Assembly (NCBI GenBank): GCA_019973155.2
Contig: BPQB01000164.1
Span: 1 to 27,114, forward strand
Length of the DNA: 27,114 bases
Source: Phanerochaete sordida
Taxonomy: Eukaryota > Basidiomycota > Agaricomycetes > Polyporales > Phanerochaetaceae
Reading direction: 5' to 3'
Shown here piece by piece: positions 9,808 to 19,384 of the stretch. Numbering within the stretch: the first letter of the stretch is position 1; each line of letters opens with the position of its first letter. The position numbers were made by a program, and so were the translations under genes. The notes beneath the pieces are model-generated. The model searched no databases. It saw only the letters and a list, made by a program, of their open reading frames with translations, and was not told where the DNA came from.

Positions 9808-9836
9808 TTACGTCAGCTGGGTGCCAAGGATATAAG
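9808..9836 (+). promoter_or_regulatory. Core promoter: CRE-like site and TATA box
   Basis: TTACGTCA (9808-9815) matches a CRE/ATF bZIP-type site, and TATAAG (9831-9836) follows 15 bp later. The sequence downstream is C/T-rich, as in fungal 5' leaders, and the ATG at 10020 is ~185 bp further on. The function is inferred from the motifs and their order. Confidence 0.45.
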
Positions 9837-10019
9837 CTCCTCTTTGATCCCAGCGCTCTCGCCGCTCCCTTCTCCCAACCGCCGTCAACTTCGACACGAC
9901 TCTATTCGTCGCTTTGCTTTGCCTCGCTTTGCCTTCACGTCGTTGAAAATACTCCACACTGCTTGTTTGTCCATCCAACGTGTCGCATACGTTGCTCATT
10001 CGCTTACACGTTGTTCCAG

Positions 10020-11423
10020 ATGTCTGTCGCCATCGTCGCCCTCAAGCAGGACTTTGAACTGTGGGACTGGTCAAAAATTAGCTCCGACGAGCTGGTCAAC
10101 AGCATCTTGGGCCTCCACCACATGTTTGCAGCATGCAGAGCACCCCGCATGCGATGCACAACCTGCTGTCATGTTCGCTCCGCGTTAAAAGTGTCGAAGA
10201 ACTGTTGTTCGTGGTTCTCGCATGTGTACGTGCTCGCGTTATGTCACACGTTCATTTCCTCGCTCACGCTTTGTGTATACGCAGGCGGCTTTTGTTCTTG
10301 GAGACAAGTCTGAGTTTACAGACCCGGTATGCATAAGGGCCCTTTACGGACACACACTGCGAATGGCGATGCTGGCCGTCAGGGCCGACAATGGATTTGT
10401 CTGGAAGGTGTATTGGCAACTCTTTTGGTACACCGGCCGGCATCCTGGTGTTTTTGATGGTAGGCTTGGCGCAGATCGTTAAAAAAACAGAAGGTCCCCA
10501 ATCAGATCCCACAGATCAATACCCAGCCACAGTTTGGTCAACTCCTCCTGAAGCCACACTCTATTAAGGAGTTCACCCTCTGCACCCACCTCATGGATCG
10601 AGAACTGATGTTCCCTCCTGCCCTGCTCAACGTCGTCCGTGAAAGCAACCCTCCCAGTCTCAACGAGCTCAGCGGTGAACTCACCAAGGCCTGCCGGTAC
10701 CACACTGCCCACATAGGGGCGAAGACAGGCTCGGCATTGCAGTCAGTGATGGCTGTCACAGCTGTTGCACTCCAGAGCAAGGACAATGTTGTTGTTTTGT
10801 ATACGGAGCCTCCTGATAGCGTGCTTGAGTTCTTTGTGGCTGAAGTCTGTATGGATAACTACACTAAAGCTCTTAGAGACCATTGTTGGTGTGGTCCTCT
10901 CCCTCCTAGACTAGGTGAGTCTTTGCGTGTACACCGACATCTGCAAAAAAAACCATTCTGTGAATTAGCGTGAATGAACTGCTAACTTTGCTACTTTCGC
11001 TAATTCCGCTAAAAGTTGCTAATCTGTTGCCAATTTATTGCTAATGCATATAGTTTACTGCTAAACTGTGCCCTTTAAGCCAAGCAATGCAATGCAAAAG
11101 TTATTAGCAATGAAATAGCAAAAAATAGCAGTCACATAACAGCTAATTAGCGCAAATTAGCTATAGTCCTTTTGTTAATTCTGCTAATTTTGCTATTTGT
11201 GTTCACTCTGGGCTTATTAGTGCTAATGAGTACTCATTTTTGTGGATTAACAGGATGGGTTTTTGCAGATGACTCGATCTGCTGTTCGCTCAGTATATTT
11301 GTTACGCACTCAGATTTAATCCACCATCAGCCTTGTTCGTTCTCACAGCCGAACAACAACAATGCCCCACACCATAATTATCACGACCGCTCTTTACTCG
11401 CTCAGTGGCAAGGCTTCGAATAG
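10020..11423 (+). pseudogene. Multi-exon hypothetical gene, probably damaged
   Basis: The start ATG (10020) follows the TATA-led leader. Exon 1 reads MSVAIVALKQDFELWDW... The coding-like frame then shifts around 10115-10135 to one reading MHNLLSCSLRVKSVEELLFVVLAC, with no convincing intron, so a 1-bp indel is likely. Intron 1 fits 10226-10284 (GTACGT..ACGCAG, 59 bp, phase 0). Exon 2 reads AAFVLGDKSEFTDPV... An intron must lie between about 10408/10450 and 10490. Exon 3 (10491-10914) carries KEFTLCTHLMDREL... and GAKTGSALQSVMAVTAV, and ends at a perfect GTGAGT donor (10915). The next acceptor may be 11251-11253 or 11421-11423. In the first case the reading frame ends at TAG 11421. I do not recognise the family and see no catalytic motif. 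The exon structure is moderately supported and the function is unknown. Confidence 0.4.
10965..11245. repeat. GCTAA/TTAGC-rich cluster inside an intron
   Basis: About 280 bp, very AT-rich, with around fifteen GCTAA/GCTAT or TTAGC/ATAGC words. The GCTAA orientation dominates at the left, TTAGC in the middle, and GCTAA again at the right. It lies wholly within the intron that starts at the GTGAGT at 10915. It could be a MITE-like insertion or a cryptic simple repeat. I could not define terminal repeats or a target duplication. Confidence 0.5.
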
Positions 11424-12347
11424 CTGCCCGTGCAATCTTCTCCACGGCCATCTATACCCCCGTCCTCTTCAGCGCTCTTGTACGTGACCAACCTACGTCC
11501 TTCTCCACGATCACAAGCTCGCTTCGCCAAAGGCTACTTGGACCTGACTCGGCCGTTGTCACCCCTCACGGACCTGGACAGTTCGCCTTCTTCACTGCCG
11601 TCAGTCGCTGCGCGGTCTCGTCGTGCATCTGGAGGGCCCAGCAGTGAAATGGGTGACGGCTCTTTACTTTTTGGAGTCCTTCAAGCCTTACTGTATTCAA
11701 AGCCGCTTGCACTGTACAATTCTACTGCTAGATTTCTGAAGAACTTTTCTAAGTTTGAATGAAACCTATACAGGGCAAAGGAGGCTGGTGGAAAGCAACC
11801 TGTCGCTTCTTGTTGCCACTGTGATCATTCTGTGTATGCCGCAGAGCTGGCAGCCACTCATTCGTCTACCACCGCCACCAGGCTTTCTCTTCACATTGGC
11901 GCTTTTCCTCCACTAGCAAACCTCCGTCCAGCCCATCACGCCCCCGACGTCAAAGTCGTTCTCTCTGCCGGAGCTCGTCGTTTCGCTCCGTTGTATTGTT
12001 CGACAGACAACAATTCCATTTCTACGTTCAGTCAGCCCACTGCCATCGTTCATCCCGCTGTCACGCGCTGTTGTGACATTGTGCCTCCTTCTGTTGACGC
12101 TCATCCTTATTCTGACGGTGTCCAGGACCCGTTCGTGCTCAAGCTTGCTCGTTTTGCCACTCGTCCTCCCTACGTCCAGAAGTTCGCCATCGTTCCCTCT
12201 ATAGCCGGCAGCTCCTCCGCGGTCTTAGTGCTTGATGTCCCCGCTAATCTACTCAACGCACAGTCCACGACCTGCATTGATGGAAATTTGCGTTGGCCGC
12301 CCCAGTCTGACAAACACAGTATGAAGGAAAGTGACGTACATCAGTGA
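11424..12347 (+). pseudogene. Coding-like fragments downstream of the 10.0-kb gene
   Basis: Immediately after the TAG at 11421 the same frame continues as a Ser/Pro-rich stretch to a stop near 11762 (ARFAKGYLDLTRPLSPL..., AARSRRASGGPSSE). A second block in the same frame (about 11775-12347) includes SCCHCDHSVY and an alanine/valine-rich segment (APDVKVVLSAGARRF, GSSSAVLVLDVPANLL) with C-ending codons typical of fungal genes. A CTATACAG acceptor at 11773 precedes the second block, but I found no donor with matching phase. They may be later exons of the preceding gene or a separate decayed gene. No family was recognised. Confidence 0.35.
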
Positions 12348-12919
12348 CCCGTCAAGTGCGCTCACACGTTTCGCCGCATGTCGAAGGCCACTAACCACCA
12401 GCAAGACTCGGCCTCGTACTCTTTCAGTCATCGTTAGAAGATGAACCATGCTCTATTACTCTTCTTGTGAAATGTCTGTCTTTTGCTGTGCAAGCAGCAC
12501 GCGGCGCACTCACTCGTAGGTTTACTGCAATACCGCAAGGTAGAATTTCTGCTTAGGCAGAAGCTCGTGGAAGTGCACCTTAAAAACAAATGTCTGTCTG
12601 CCCGTATCTGCTTCTGCCTTTTGTCAGCTCCACCGTGCTGTACAAGGTTATAGGAGAAGCAAAATGCACTGGTGCATGCCTATGAGCAAGATCTATGTAT
12701 GCAGAACCAGGTCATGTCAAAGATCACCCTGCTACTTATCTGTAGTAGTTTGTGGGGTGGACTTTACAATTTCTTAATGAAATGAAAAATCGTCCTTACG
12801 GGTGACAGCTTTGGGACCTTTTCAGCGCCGTCACGAACCTTGGCCCTATTCGTGGGAACTTTGTTTCTTACTTTAATACACAATGTTCAAGCTCTGCTTG
12901 AATTCATTACAAAGTTTAC
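12348..12919. other. No supported gene
   Basis: No motif or splice-supported frame. The composition drifts toward AT-rich. Confidence 0.45.
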
Positions 12920-13273
12920 ATGGGGCACGCGGAGGACTCCAGGGCACGGCCTGCAGCACCAAGCTTTACGTCCTGCGAGCCCTCCATCAATCACTTGGTC
13001 GCGGTAAGTGGCGGCAACGACTTGCACACTGTGCGTAGCTTGTTCCTCCACCTCCTGCCCTATTTAAATTACCAATATATTTTGACATGCACTAGACGCC
13101 TGTGCCTACAGGCCTGCCAATTTGCGCAGCAATTGGGCGACGAGTGGGAGGCCGACGAACTCGAACGCACTTTCGGGCGTGATCCGAGATGCCCGAGGTC
13201 TCGGCATGCGCTCCCGTGCCACTTCCGGGCGCTTCGGGCTCGTGTATCCCGGAGCGATTCAAGGATAGCTTAA
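12920..13273 (+). CDS. Possible small two-exon gene, unrecognised
   Basis: The frame is open throughout (117 codons). A strong donor GTAAGT at 13004 and acceptors CACTAG (13095) or CCTACAG (13111) suggest a splice. Using 13004-13111 (108 bp) preserves the frame and gives ~81 residues. The 3' exon starts ACQFAQQLGDEWEADELER and ends in an Arg-rich tail (RALRARVSRSDSR). The 13090-13290 segment is clearly GC-richer than its neighbours. There is no recognisable domain. It could equally be a chance frame in a GC island. Confidence 0.3.
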   Translation: MGHAEDSRARPAAPSFTSCEPSINHLVAVSGGNDLHTVRSLFLHLLPYLNYQYILTCTRRLCLQACQFAQQLGDEWEADELERTFGRDPRCPRSRHALPCHFRALRARVSRSDSRIA

Positions 13274-13350
13274 CGAGCTCTGCGGTTTCCCTACATGATC
13301 GCTGGATGTAAGCAAGAACAGGGGTTCCCACTACATTTCCGTGCCTGGGA

Positions 13351-13850
13351 GCTCAAATAAAATGCTAGAAATATCGGACAAATCATAGTATATTCCAGGA
13401 AGGCTTGTTGTATAGTTTTGATGCCATCAGCGGCGGTCCTATTAGGTAAGCATACCAGCACCAGCACTTTTACATGTTTGCAGGCTCATACAAAATTCTA
13501 CAAATATCGGAAAAATGGGATTATAATCCAGAGGTACTGGTTGTACGGTTTTGATGCCATCAACAGTGTCTCAATGAGGAAATCACACCAGTATTGGGGC
13601 TTTTGTATCTCTGCAAGCTTGCATAAAATGCTACAAATATCAGACAAATGTAATTATAATTCAGGATCACTTGTTGTACAGTTCTGATGCCATTAATGAC
13701 GCTCCAATTGAGAAGATAACCCTGAAATTGAGCTTTTCTGTTGCTAGAGGTCCATATAAAATACCAGAAATATTCCATGCCTCTCATTGTCGTATAGAAG
13801 TGGTCTTGATACAAAGCTGATGTTATCAGCAGCTGAGCAAATGAGGAACA
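13351..13850. repeat. Tandem array with an exact 133-bp period, about 3.8 units
   Basis: Units start at 13351, 13484, 13617 and 13750, so the spacing is 133 bp three times in a row although the units have diverged. Each starts GCTCA/GCTTGCATAAAAT-like, then has a CTACAAATATCGGACAAAT-like block and a TGTTGTACAGTTTTGATGCCAT-like block, and ends in a TTTT-containing segment before the next start. The fourth unit is partial and the most diverged. A partial preceding unit may begin near 13305 (TGTAAGCA). The period is not a multiple of three, so it is not a coding repeat. Confidence 0.8.
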
Positions 13851-14200
13851 ATGCTTAGAACACGTATGTCACCAAGTGTAAGCCAGAATAGATGCCTTAA
13901 GATGGATCTCCATCTATTAGCCTAAGAAGAGGTGCTATAAGTCGTGTTGGGTTGTAAACATAGTTCAGCTATATTTGCTGTCTACTCCAAACCTGGCAGG
14001 CACGCTAAATGAGTGTCTGTCACTTATCAGTGTTCAGGCTACATTGAACCACTGCTTGAGCTGCCTACTGCTGATAGCTTGGTTATCTGGTTCACCTTTA
14101 GCAGTAGAAGTCATGCACCACTCCTAGGTCTTGACCCGAAGCTGTTACGCATTGATTTGCCGTCTTCCCCATAATGCAGGGTAAATGAGTGGATAATAGC
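13851..14200. other. No supported gene
   Basis: AT-rich sequence without convincing frames or repeats, between the 133-bp array and the tRNA-like motif. Confidence 0.45.
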
Positions 14201-14262
14201 AAAAAAGCGCACCTGGGCAGAATTGAACCTGCGGTATGCTGCGGTAAAACGGTTTACCACAA
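14201..14262 (-). ncRNA. tRNA-like remnant or tRNA-derived SINE head
   Basis: On the minus strand GCAGGTTCAATTCTGCCC (14213-14230) looks like a tRNA T-arm with a B-box (GGTTCAATTCT) and one base missing from the stem. It is followed by AGGTGCGC and a run of six T (14201-14206), which would act as a pol III terminator. An A-box-like TGGTAAACCG lies only ~25 bases upstream, too close for an intact tRNA, and no full cloverleaf can be drawn. Confidence 0.25.
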
Positions 14263-14323
14263 GAAAGGGATGAAATGAAGCTGATTTGTGTAAGGAGTAC
14301 TAAGTATGGGAAGAAGAGACTTA

Positions 14324-15185
14324 CAGTGGCTGCCAAAAAATAACGCAATTCATGTTTGGGGCTAAAACCAAAACATTATTTTGGCACATTCTGCTTATCA
14401 TTTAGCAGCCACAATAATTGTGAGTGGTAGTGTGATGCTAAAGGTACGATATAATCAACTTTGTGTAATGGTGGGGATTCTATCAAGTGTGTTAAAAACC
14501 AAACACTTGAATATTTGGTCATTTGCTATTGGGCTCATAAACTGTGATAAAGGGCTTCTAAAATTCCCGTTATATTTGTATGCATAGCTGACTACCCATA
14601 CAATGTGCATGCATATAATGTTCCTTGTATTCATAATATATATGCAGCAATGCGTTGTTTTACACATTGCAGAAATAAGCACATTTCTCAATATATTCTC
14701 AATAGCTGTAAATTACATAAGTTCTTTGCACACTGGCATTATATGGCTCAAGAAATCCATTTGTAACAGTGTACAGCTCAGCAGGTCATAATAAGTAATA
14801 ATGATAACACTGCAATGATAATGAAATTTGCAACTGTTGAGTGGCAGAGTAATGAGCAAATTACCCATGCTGCAGTGGTGTTATTGATATTTCGTCCAAA
14901 ACCAAGTTAGTACGGATGGTACTGTACATGATCAAATTTTTTGGCTATTTCTGAGGCTCATCGTTGACTGCTACGGCTAATATATGTAAATTGAGATTTG
15001 CATCTTTTATTGCAATTTAACTGCTAAAGGAGGCCAGCTTGAATTTTGTAAAAATGGGTCAATATAGCTAGAAGGATTTGTAACATTTATAACGGTCTAC
15101 TGCCATAAATATGTGCACTATCTATGCTCAAATAAATATTTTATCAAGCCCCTTGCAGTGAATTGCGTTTTTTTTGCAGCCACTG
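14324..15185. mobile_element. Complete 862-bp TA-flanked Tc1/mariner-like non-autonomous element
   Basis: The left end CAGTGGCTGCCAAAAAATAA (continuing CGCAATTCA) is the inverted complement of the right end TGAATTGCG...GCAGCCACTG. Both ends are flanked by TA (14322-14323 and 15186-15187). The interior is ~65-70% AT, with only short frames and no DDE/D transposase pattern, so mobilisation would need a transposase in trans. The right ~125 bp match the fragment at 1-125. It stops 68 bp before the start codon of the gene at 15254 and may supply or disrupt that gene's promoter. Confidence 0.85.
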
Positions 15186-15253
15186 TATTTCACTGGCCGT
15201 GGTGAGGTCGGTCCTGTTCATGCCCCCCCTTCTTTCTTTCTAGGCCGTCCGCG

Positions 15254-16813
15254 ATGTCCAACCTGTGGTCCGTTCTGTCCGTCCCGGCCTTTTCTCTTGA
15301 ATTGTCCAACGTCTTGCTGGCTATTCCCCTCCCTGGGCAGAGTTTGGCCTTCCACCTCCGCTTCGCTCTGCTGTGCAAAGGTCGCCATTACTTGGCCGCT
15401 ATTTCGCGTATTTTGGAGTGCCGAATGGGCGGTATGCTGGTTGCGTTATGGTTGGAGGACGCCAAGGTGCTTGTACCCGCGTACCTTCCTTACATACGCG
15501 TGCATCCTCCCCCGGACGTTGTGGCCTGGATGTCGGTGAATCCTCCGGTGCCCGCTATACCCATTATTCAGTCATTCTCAGGTGCGTGTTTCCTTTCGTG
15601 TCCCGTCGGGGTGAAGATCTTGTGTAGGTCTAATGGTGCCTGCTGGTTACAGATTTGGCTCTTCACGGTCTTGCCGACCCGAACTTGCATGTAGATGCTC
15701 GTACGTTCGTCTTTTTAACCAGTACTCGGGACGCTGCTTCTTCTGTATTGGGGTCATTGGATCTTGCTAACGGGGATTTAGAGGTTCCTATCCACGTTCT
15801 CCTTCCGTCGCTGGCACCTCCTCGTCGTTCACGCTCTCCGTCCCCTCCCCCTGAGGTTGTGCTGGAGCCGTTGCGCCCGTTGGAGTCATGCTCGCAAGAG
15901 CCTGTTTCGCTACCGGGCCCGGCCGCCTTACTAGCGTCCTCGTCGCCGAAGAATGCGCTTGCTGCCGGGTTCCGTCTGCCATGGACGCGCAAAATCGAAC
16001 CTATCCCTGTTGCGGCCTCTCCGTCAGTCCCCAAAGCCATGGTGCCAAAGGACTCCCCTCCCGGCCCCATGCCAAATCGTTTTGTCATTACAGCGGCCGG
16101 CACGTCCGGCCTTACTTCCCTGTTTACGCGGGTGCCGCTGCAATCCGAGGCCGATCCGCAGCCTCCGGTTCCGCCGTTTGCTTCTCGTTACGCGTCCGCG
16201 CCTCCTGCCCGAAAGCGTGCGAGAGTCGATGAATACTCGTACGTCGGTGATTTGTGCTTGTCAGGTCTTCCTAAACTTACGTTTCCGGATTTATGCAGCA
16301 TGGCCGTCCAAGCCCTCGGTCCTGACGTGAGTCAGGATACGCTGGCGCGGCTGTGCCCGATTCTAAAGGCACGTCAGCAGGCTTCGGGTTTCTTCAAGGC
16401 ACCAGTCCCACCTCCTTCGGTCGCATTTCCGCGTCCTGCCAGCCCTTCCGCGGTATTCTTTCTTTTTGCATCTGTGTTAGGCGGCCTTTACTGACGTTGC
16501 TATGCCGTTTGTCTAGAGGGACCCGGGAGCGTCGGCTGACGCTCAGTCGAGTGTGTTTCGCATGTAGAGGGAAGGCCAGCTGTACAAGGCCTGGGTAGGC
16601 GTGACTGAAGCGGAGGGCAGCAAAGTGCTGAGGTTGTATCTTGCCTTCTGGTCGTGGGTTAATCTGTGCTTCATTTTCCGGGCTGGCGTTTGGATGTATT
16701 TGAATGCAATATTACCAGCTGTCGCTTGCATCGTCTGGGTCTTTTGTGCGTTTCTGAGGCCCTGGCGCCGCTTTGTCACTGCTGGAATGGTCTTGCTCGC
16801 TGCCGTCACTTAG
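15254..16813 (+). CDS. Spliced hypothetical protein, Pro/Ser-rich with optional hydrophobic C-terminus
   Basis: Exon 1 is 15254-15581, from MSNLWSVLSVPAFSLELSN. Intron 1 is 15582-15652 (GTGCGT..TTACAG, 71 bp, phase 1). Exon 2 is 15653-16452, and a GTATTC donor at 16453 ends it in phase 0. Two acceptors keep the frame. TCTAG at 16516 gives a short last exon ending at TAG 16565-16567 (392 aa). CATGTAG at 16567 gives an exon to 16813 (457 aa) with three hydrophobic segments (LRLYLAFWSWVNLCFIF, ILPAVACIVWVF, MVLLAAV). An ACTGAC branch-like site at about 16490 favours the first. Residues ~1-110 look globular. The middle is Pro/Ser-rich (RRSRSPSPPPE) with a basic patch ARKRARVDE that could be a nuclear signal. 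It is a convergent neighbour of the truncated gypsy pol, with the Tc1-like element 68 bp upstream. The family is not recognised. The gene structure is well supported and the function is unknown. Confidence 0.65.
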
Positions 16814-16844
16814 ACGGGGCACGGTTAGTTCTGCAAGGCGATAA

Positions 16845-18468
16845 TCAGCGCGCGAAAGGTAAGGAATCCAGCTTGGGCTGCGAGTAGCGTGCTTCCCGCT
16901 CGTTCATGGGGATCGATCCGTATCTTGCGGGTCTTTTCTTTCCACGTTCATCCATTTGGGACAGTATAATTCCTACGGCAATGTTGCTTGAATTGACTGA
17001 CAGCACTATCGGTCTGTCCGACTGATAATCTATTGGGTGTAGTGCGGGAGCGGTTGTTACCGCCTGTTTCAGGTCTTCGAAGGCTGCTTCGCGCCTGCCT
17101 TGATGTCCACTCAAATTCCATGTCGTGTCGCACGAGTTCGGTGAGTGGCCGTGCTTTAGCGGAGTAATTTTGGATCCAAAGTCGCACCGTGCCACATAAT
17201 CCCAGGAATCCTCGCACTTCTTTGACGTTCTTTGGTACGGGCCAATTCAAGACCTTCTCCACCCGATTCGGGTCCGGGAGTCGTCCTTCGGGCGTGCATG
17301 TTTGGCCCACAATGATGGCCTGTTGCTTGGCTAGTTGTACTTTGCTGAGCGAGAACGTGCCTCCAGCATGTCCTACCCAATGAACGATCCGGTTTACATC
17401 TTGTAAATGTTCCCACACAAATCGCCGGATACCTGGATTTTCCTTCAACACTTCTGGTCTCCCTTGCTCGTCCGGATAACACGTTGCGGGGCCTTTGATG
17501 GGCAGATCGTCTATGAATATATTCGTGATGTGGGGGATTTCGTCTTGCAAAATAAAGGACATGCATGCCTGGAAGTCCGCTGGGGAGTTTGTAAATCCCG
17601 TTGAGAGCGAGGTTATTCGTAATAGTCCTAGGGGTGTTAAGAACGCGGTTAGATCCCTGCTTCGCGGGTCTACTTTTCGCGCATCGAAACCCCAGTACAT
17701 GTCGAATACAGTATAAATTTGCCGACCCGCGAAGGGCTCCACAAATTCATCGAGGTTGGGCGGAAGTCCAGATTCACGGATTGATACCTTATTTAGAGGC
17801 TGCGAATCATGGACTATCCTTAATTTCCCGTTCTTCTTCAACACACAGAACCAGCGCGATCGATAGGACGACTGGCTGGGCTCATATACTCCTGCCGCCA
17901 TCTTTTCCCGCAGCAATTCTACCATGCGTTCCCTGATTCCGTGAGGGATCGGGATGTTCCCAAACGCCCACGGTACATGTGGCACCACGGGAATTACATA
18001 CGGCGTAAAGTAGTCTTCCCGGAACGATCCCCTTTGCGAGTCTTCGAATACAAAGTAGTTTTGATGTAACTGCAGCAGATGAATGGCCACCTTTTCTTCT
18101 TCCGGCCATAGAAACCCATCTTCATTAATATTCATGGCCTGCAGCCGTTCCTGTGTAAGCCGCCCGTTAGGCACGAAGGACGGCGGTCGTGCCGGTAGCG
18201 GGGGTAACGATGCTAGCGGATCTTCCGGGAACCGTCACTGGACTTTCGCGTCTTCCGGGAACACAGCCGGGACTGGTTTCACTTTGCGGTCAACCTTCTT
18301 GTACGCCGTGTACGCCTTCACATTGTCTACATAGCCTGCTTGCGTCGTTTCATAGGCTGCTTGCTGTGGTGGTTTCATGCGCTGTATTTTGTAAGCCGAA
18401 TGTACTTCTGCCCCATCGACACAGATGATGACCTCATCATCTTCGAGAGACAGAAAGTCATCGTACAT
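16845..18468 (-). pseudogene. pol: Ty3/gypsy reverse transcriptase-RNase H, broken and truncated
   Basis: The best start is the ATG at 18468 (MYDDFLSLEDDEV). The frame runs 77 codons to a TGA at 18235-18237 and continues in the same frame to about 17095. The RT core is clear: RSRWFCVLKKNGKLR, VFDMYWGFDARK (catalytic Asp of motif A), TGFTNSPADFQ, and the metal-binding box FIDDLPIKG, followed by GFLGLCGTVRLW. Near 17095 the frame shifts, and RNase H continues as AAFEDLKQAV... with LSVNSSNIAVG, where the first catalytic Asp is usually found but Asn is present. Coding similarity fades at about 16845 around RYSQPKL, so most of RNase H and all of the integrase are absent. The element cannot be autonomous. 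The assignment is strong. The nonsense codon and the frameshift are read directly. Confidence 0.9.
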
Positions 18469-19384
18469 GTTGGGAGAGCAGAGCAACGGCGGCGAGGCTA
18501 AGGATGGGGGCGGAGGAGGCTCTGAGGCAAACAGAACCCACGAGGGGGCGGGACGGGGCGAACCAGCTACGCGAGAGGCCGGGCGCGCCAAAACACGTAG
18601 CGCAAAAAGCACAAGAAGAATGGGAAGTAGATAAAGAAAACTGCATGAATCGAACGGCAGTGTCGGAGAAGATCGCGTTGCGCGAGTCGAGTGAGCACAC
18701 AGGACGCATGAAAGAATGACTGCGGTGAGATTGCAAGGAACGCGGGCACCATACATGGTACGTAACAGGAGGTACAGGAGTGCGGAAGGGGCTAGCCGGC
18801 TGCCCTGAAGGAGAAGATAAACGGGTGTTACCAAGGTGGCGCAGAAGACAAGAAGACTAGGGCTAGGGTGAGTGATAGGGGACGAGCGAAAGGTGGACGC
18901 AAAACGTACCGAGCCCAGCGTGAACATCCGAGGCGAACGCGCGCGATGTAGCGGCAGCACGTGGCAGCGGTGCCTAGGTTAGTGACGAGAGCGGGCAAGG
19001 CGAGAACAAAGGCCGCCTGAAGCCTGTTCTGCTCCTAGAGTGAGCGACTGCGGACAGACCCGAAAGACAGGAATCGCATACCGGGAGGAATCAGTAGCCT
19101 GGACGTAGAGCGCGAAGGGCCATTTTGTGGGGTTTTGCAAGCGGTCGGTCTTTACTTTGGCGCGTGGACATAGTCGGCCATGGATTTTTACTGAATTTTC
19201 AGGGAGCCGTAGATGGAGGTGGCCGCAACGTGACGAACAGGGCGAGAGACGTGAGAGGAGGAAGTCGGGGACTATAGTTAGGGCCATTGTTAGTTGCCGG
19301 TCCGCGACGACAAAGACAAGGACACGAACCGAGTACCAGTTGCCGGGATAAGAGAACCAGGTTAGGTGGGAACGGGCAAGACCG
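18469..19384 (-). other. Spacer between accessory ORF and RT ORF
   Basis: The minus strand is open over 18468-18960 in the RT frame, but the translation is leucine/serine/proline-rich and looks like noncoding C/T-rich sequence. CT-rich tracts lie just before the ATG at 18468 (CTCTGCTCTCCCAAC), which resembles a fungal leader. This suggests that RT is expressed from its own start, by internal promotion or splicing. A frame covering 18979-20199 is a shadow of the accessory ORF. Confidence 0.4.

Noticed and set aside
10970..11245. CRISPR-like or regularly spaced repeat array
   Set aside because: The GCTAA words are irregularly spaced, change orientation and lack unique spacers, and the genome is eukaryotic.
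13445..13483. 38-bp intron suggested by GTAAGC...TTTGCAG inside the 133-bp array
   Set aside because: Too short, not conserved in the other repeat units, and the array is not coding.
14219..14229. Functional tRNA gene
   Set aside because: A- and B-box-like motifs are too close, the T-stem lacks a base and no acceptor pairing was found.
15663..16103. 146-codon minus-strand open frame
   Set aside because: Antisense to exon 2 of the spliced gene, which has better composition and exact splice sites.
18469..18960. N-terminal extension of the RT frame upstream of ATG 18468
   Set aside because: The translation is low-complexity Leu/Ser/Pro from C/T-rich leader sequence, and the typical RT-ORF wording begins only at MYDDFLSL.
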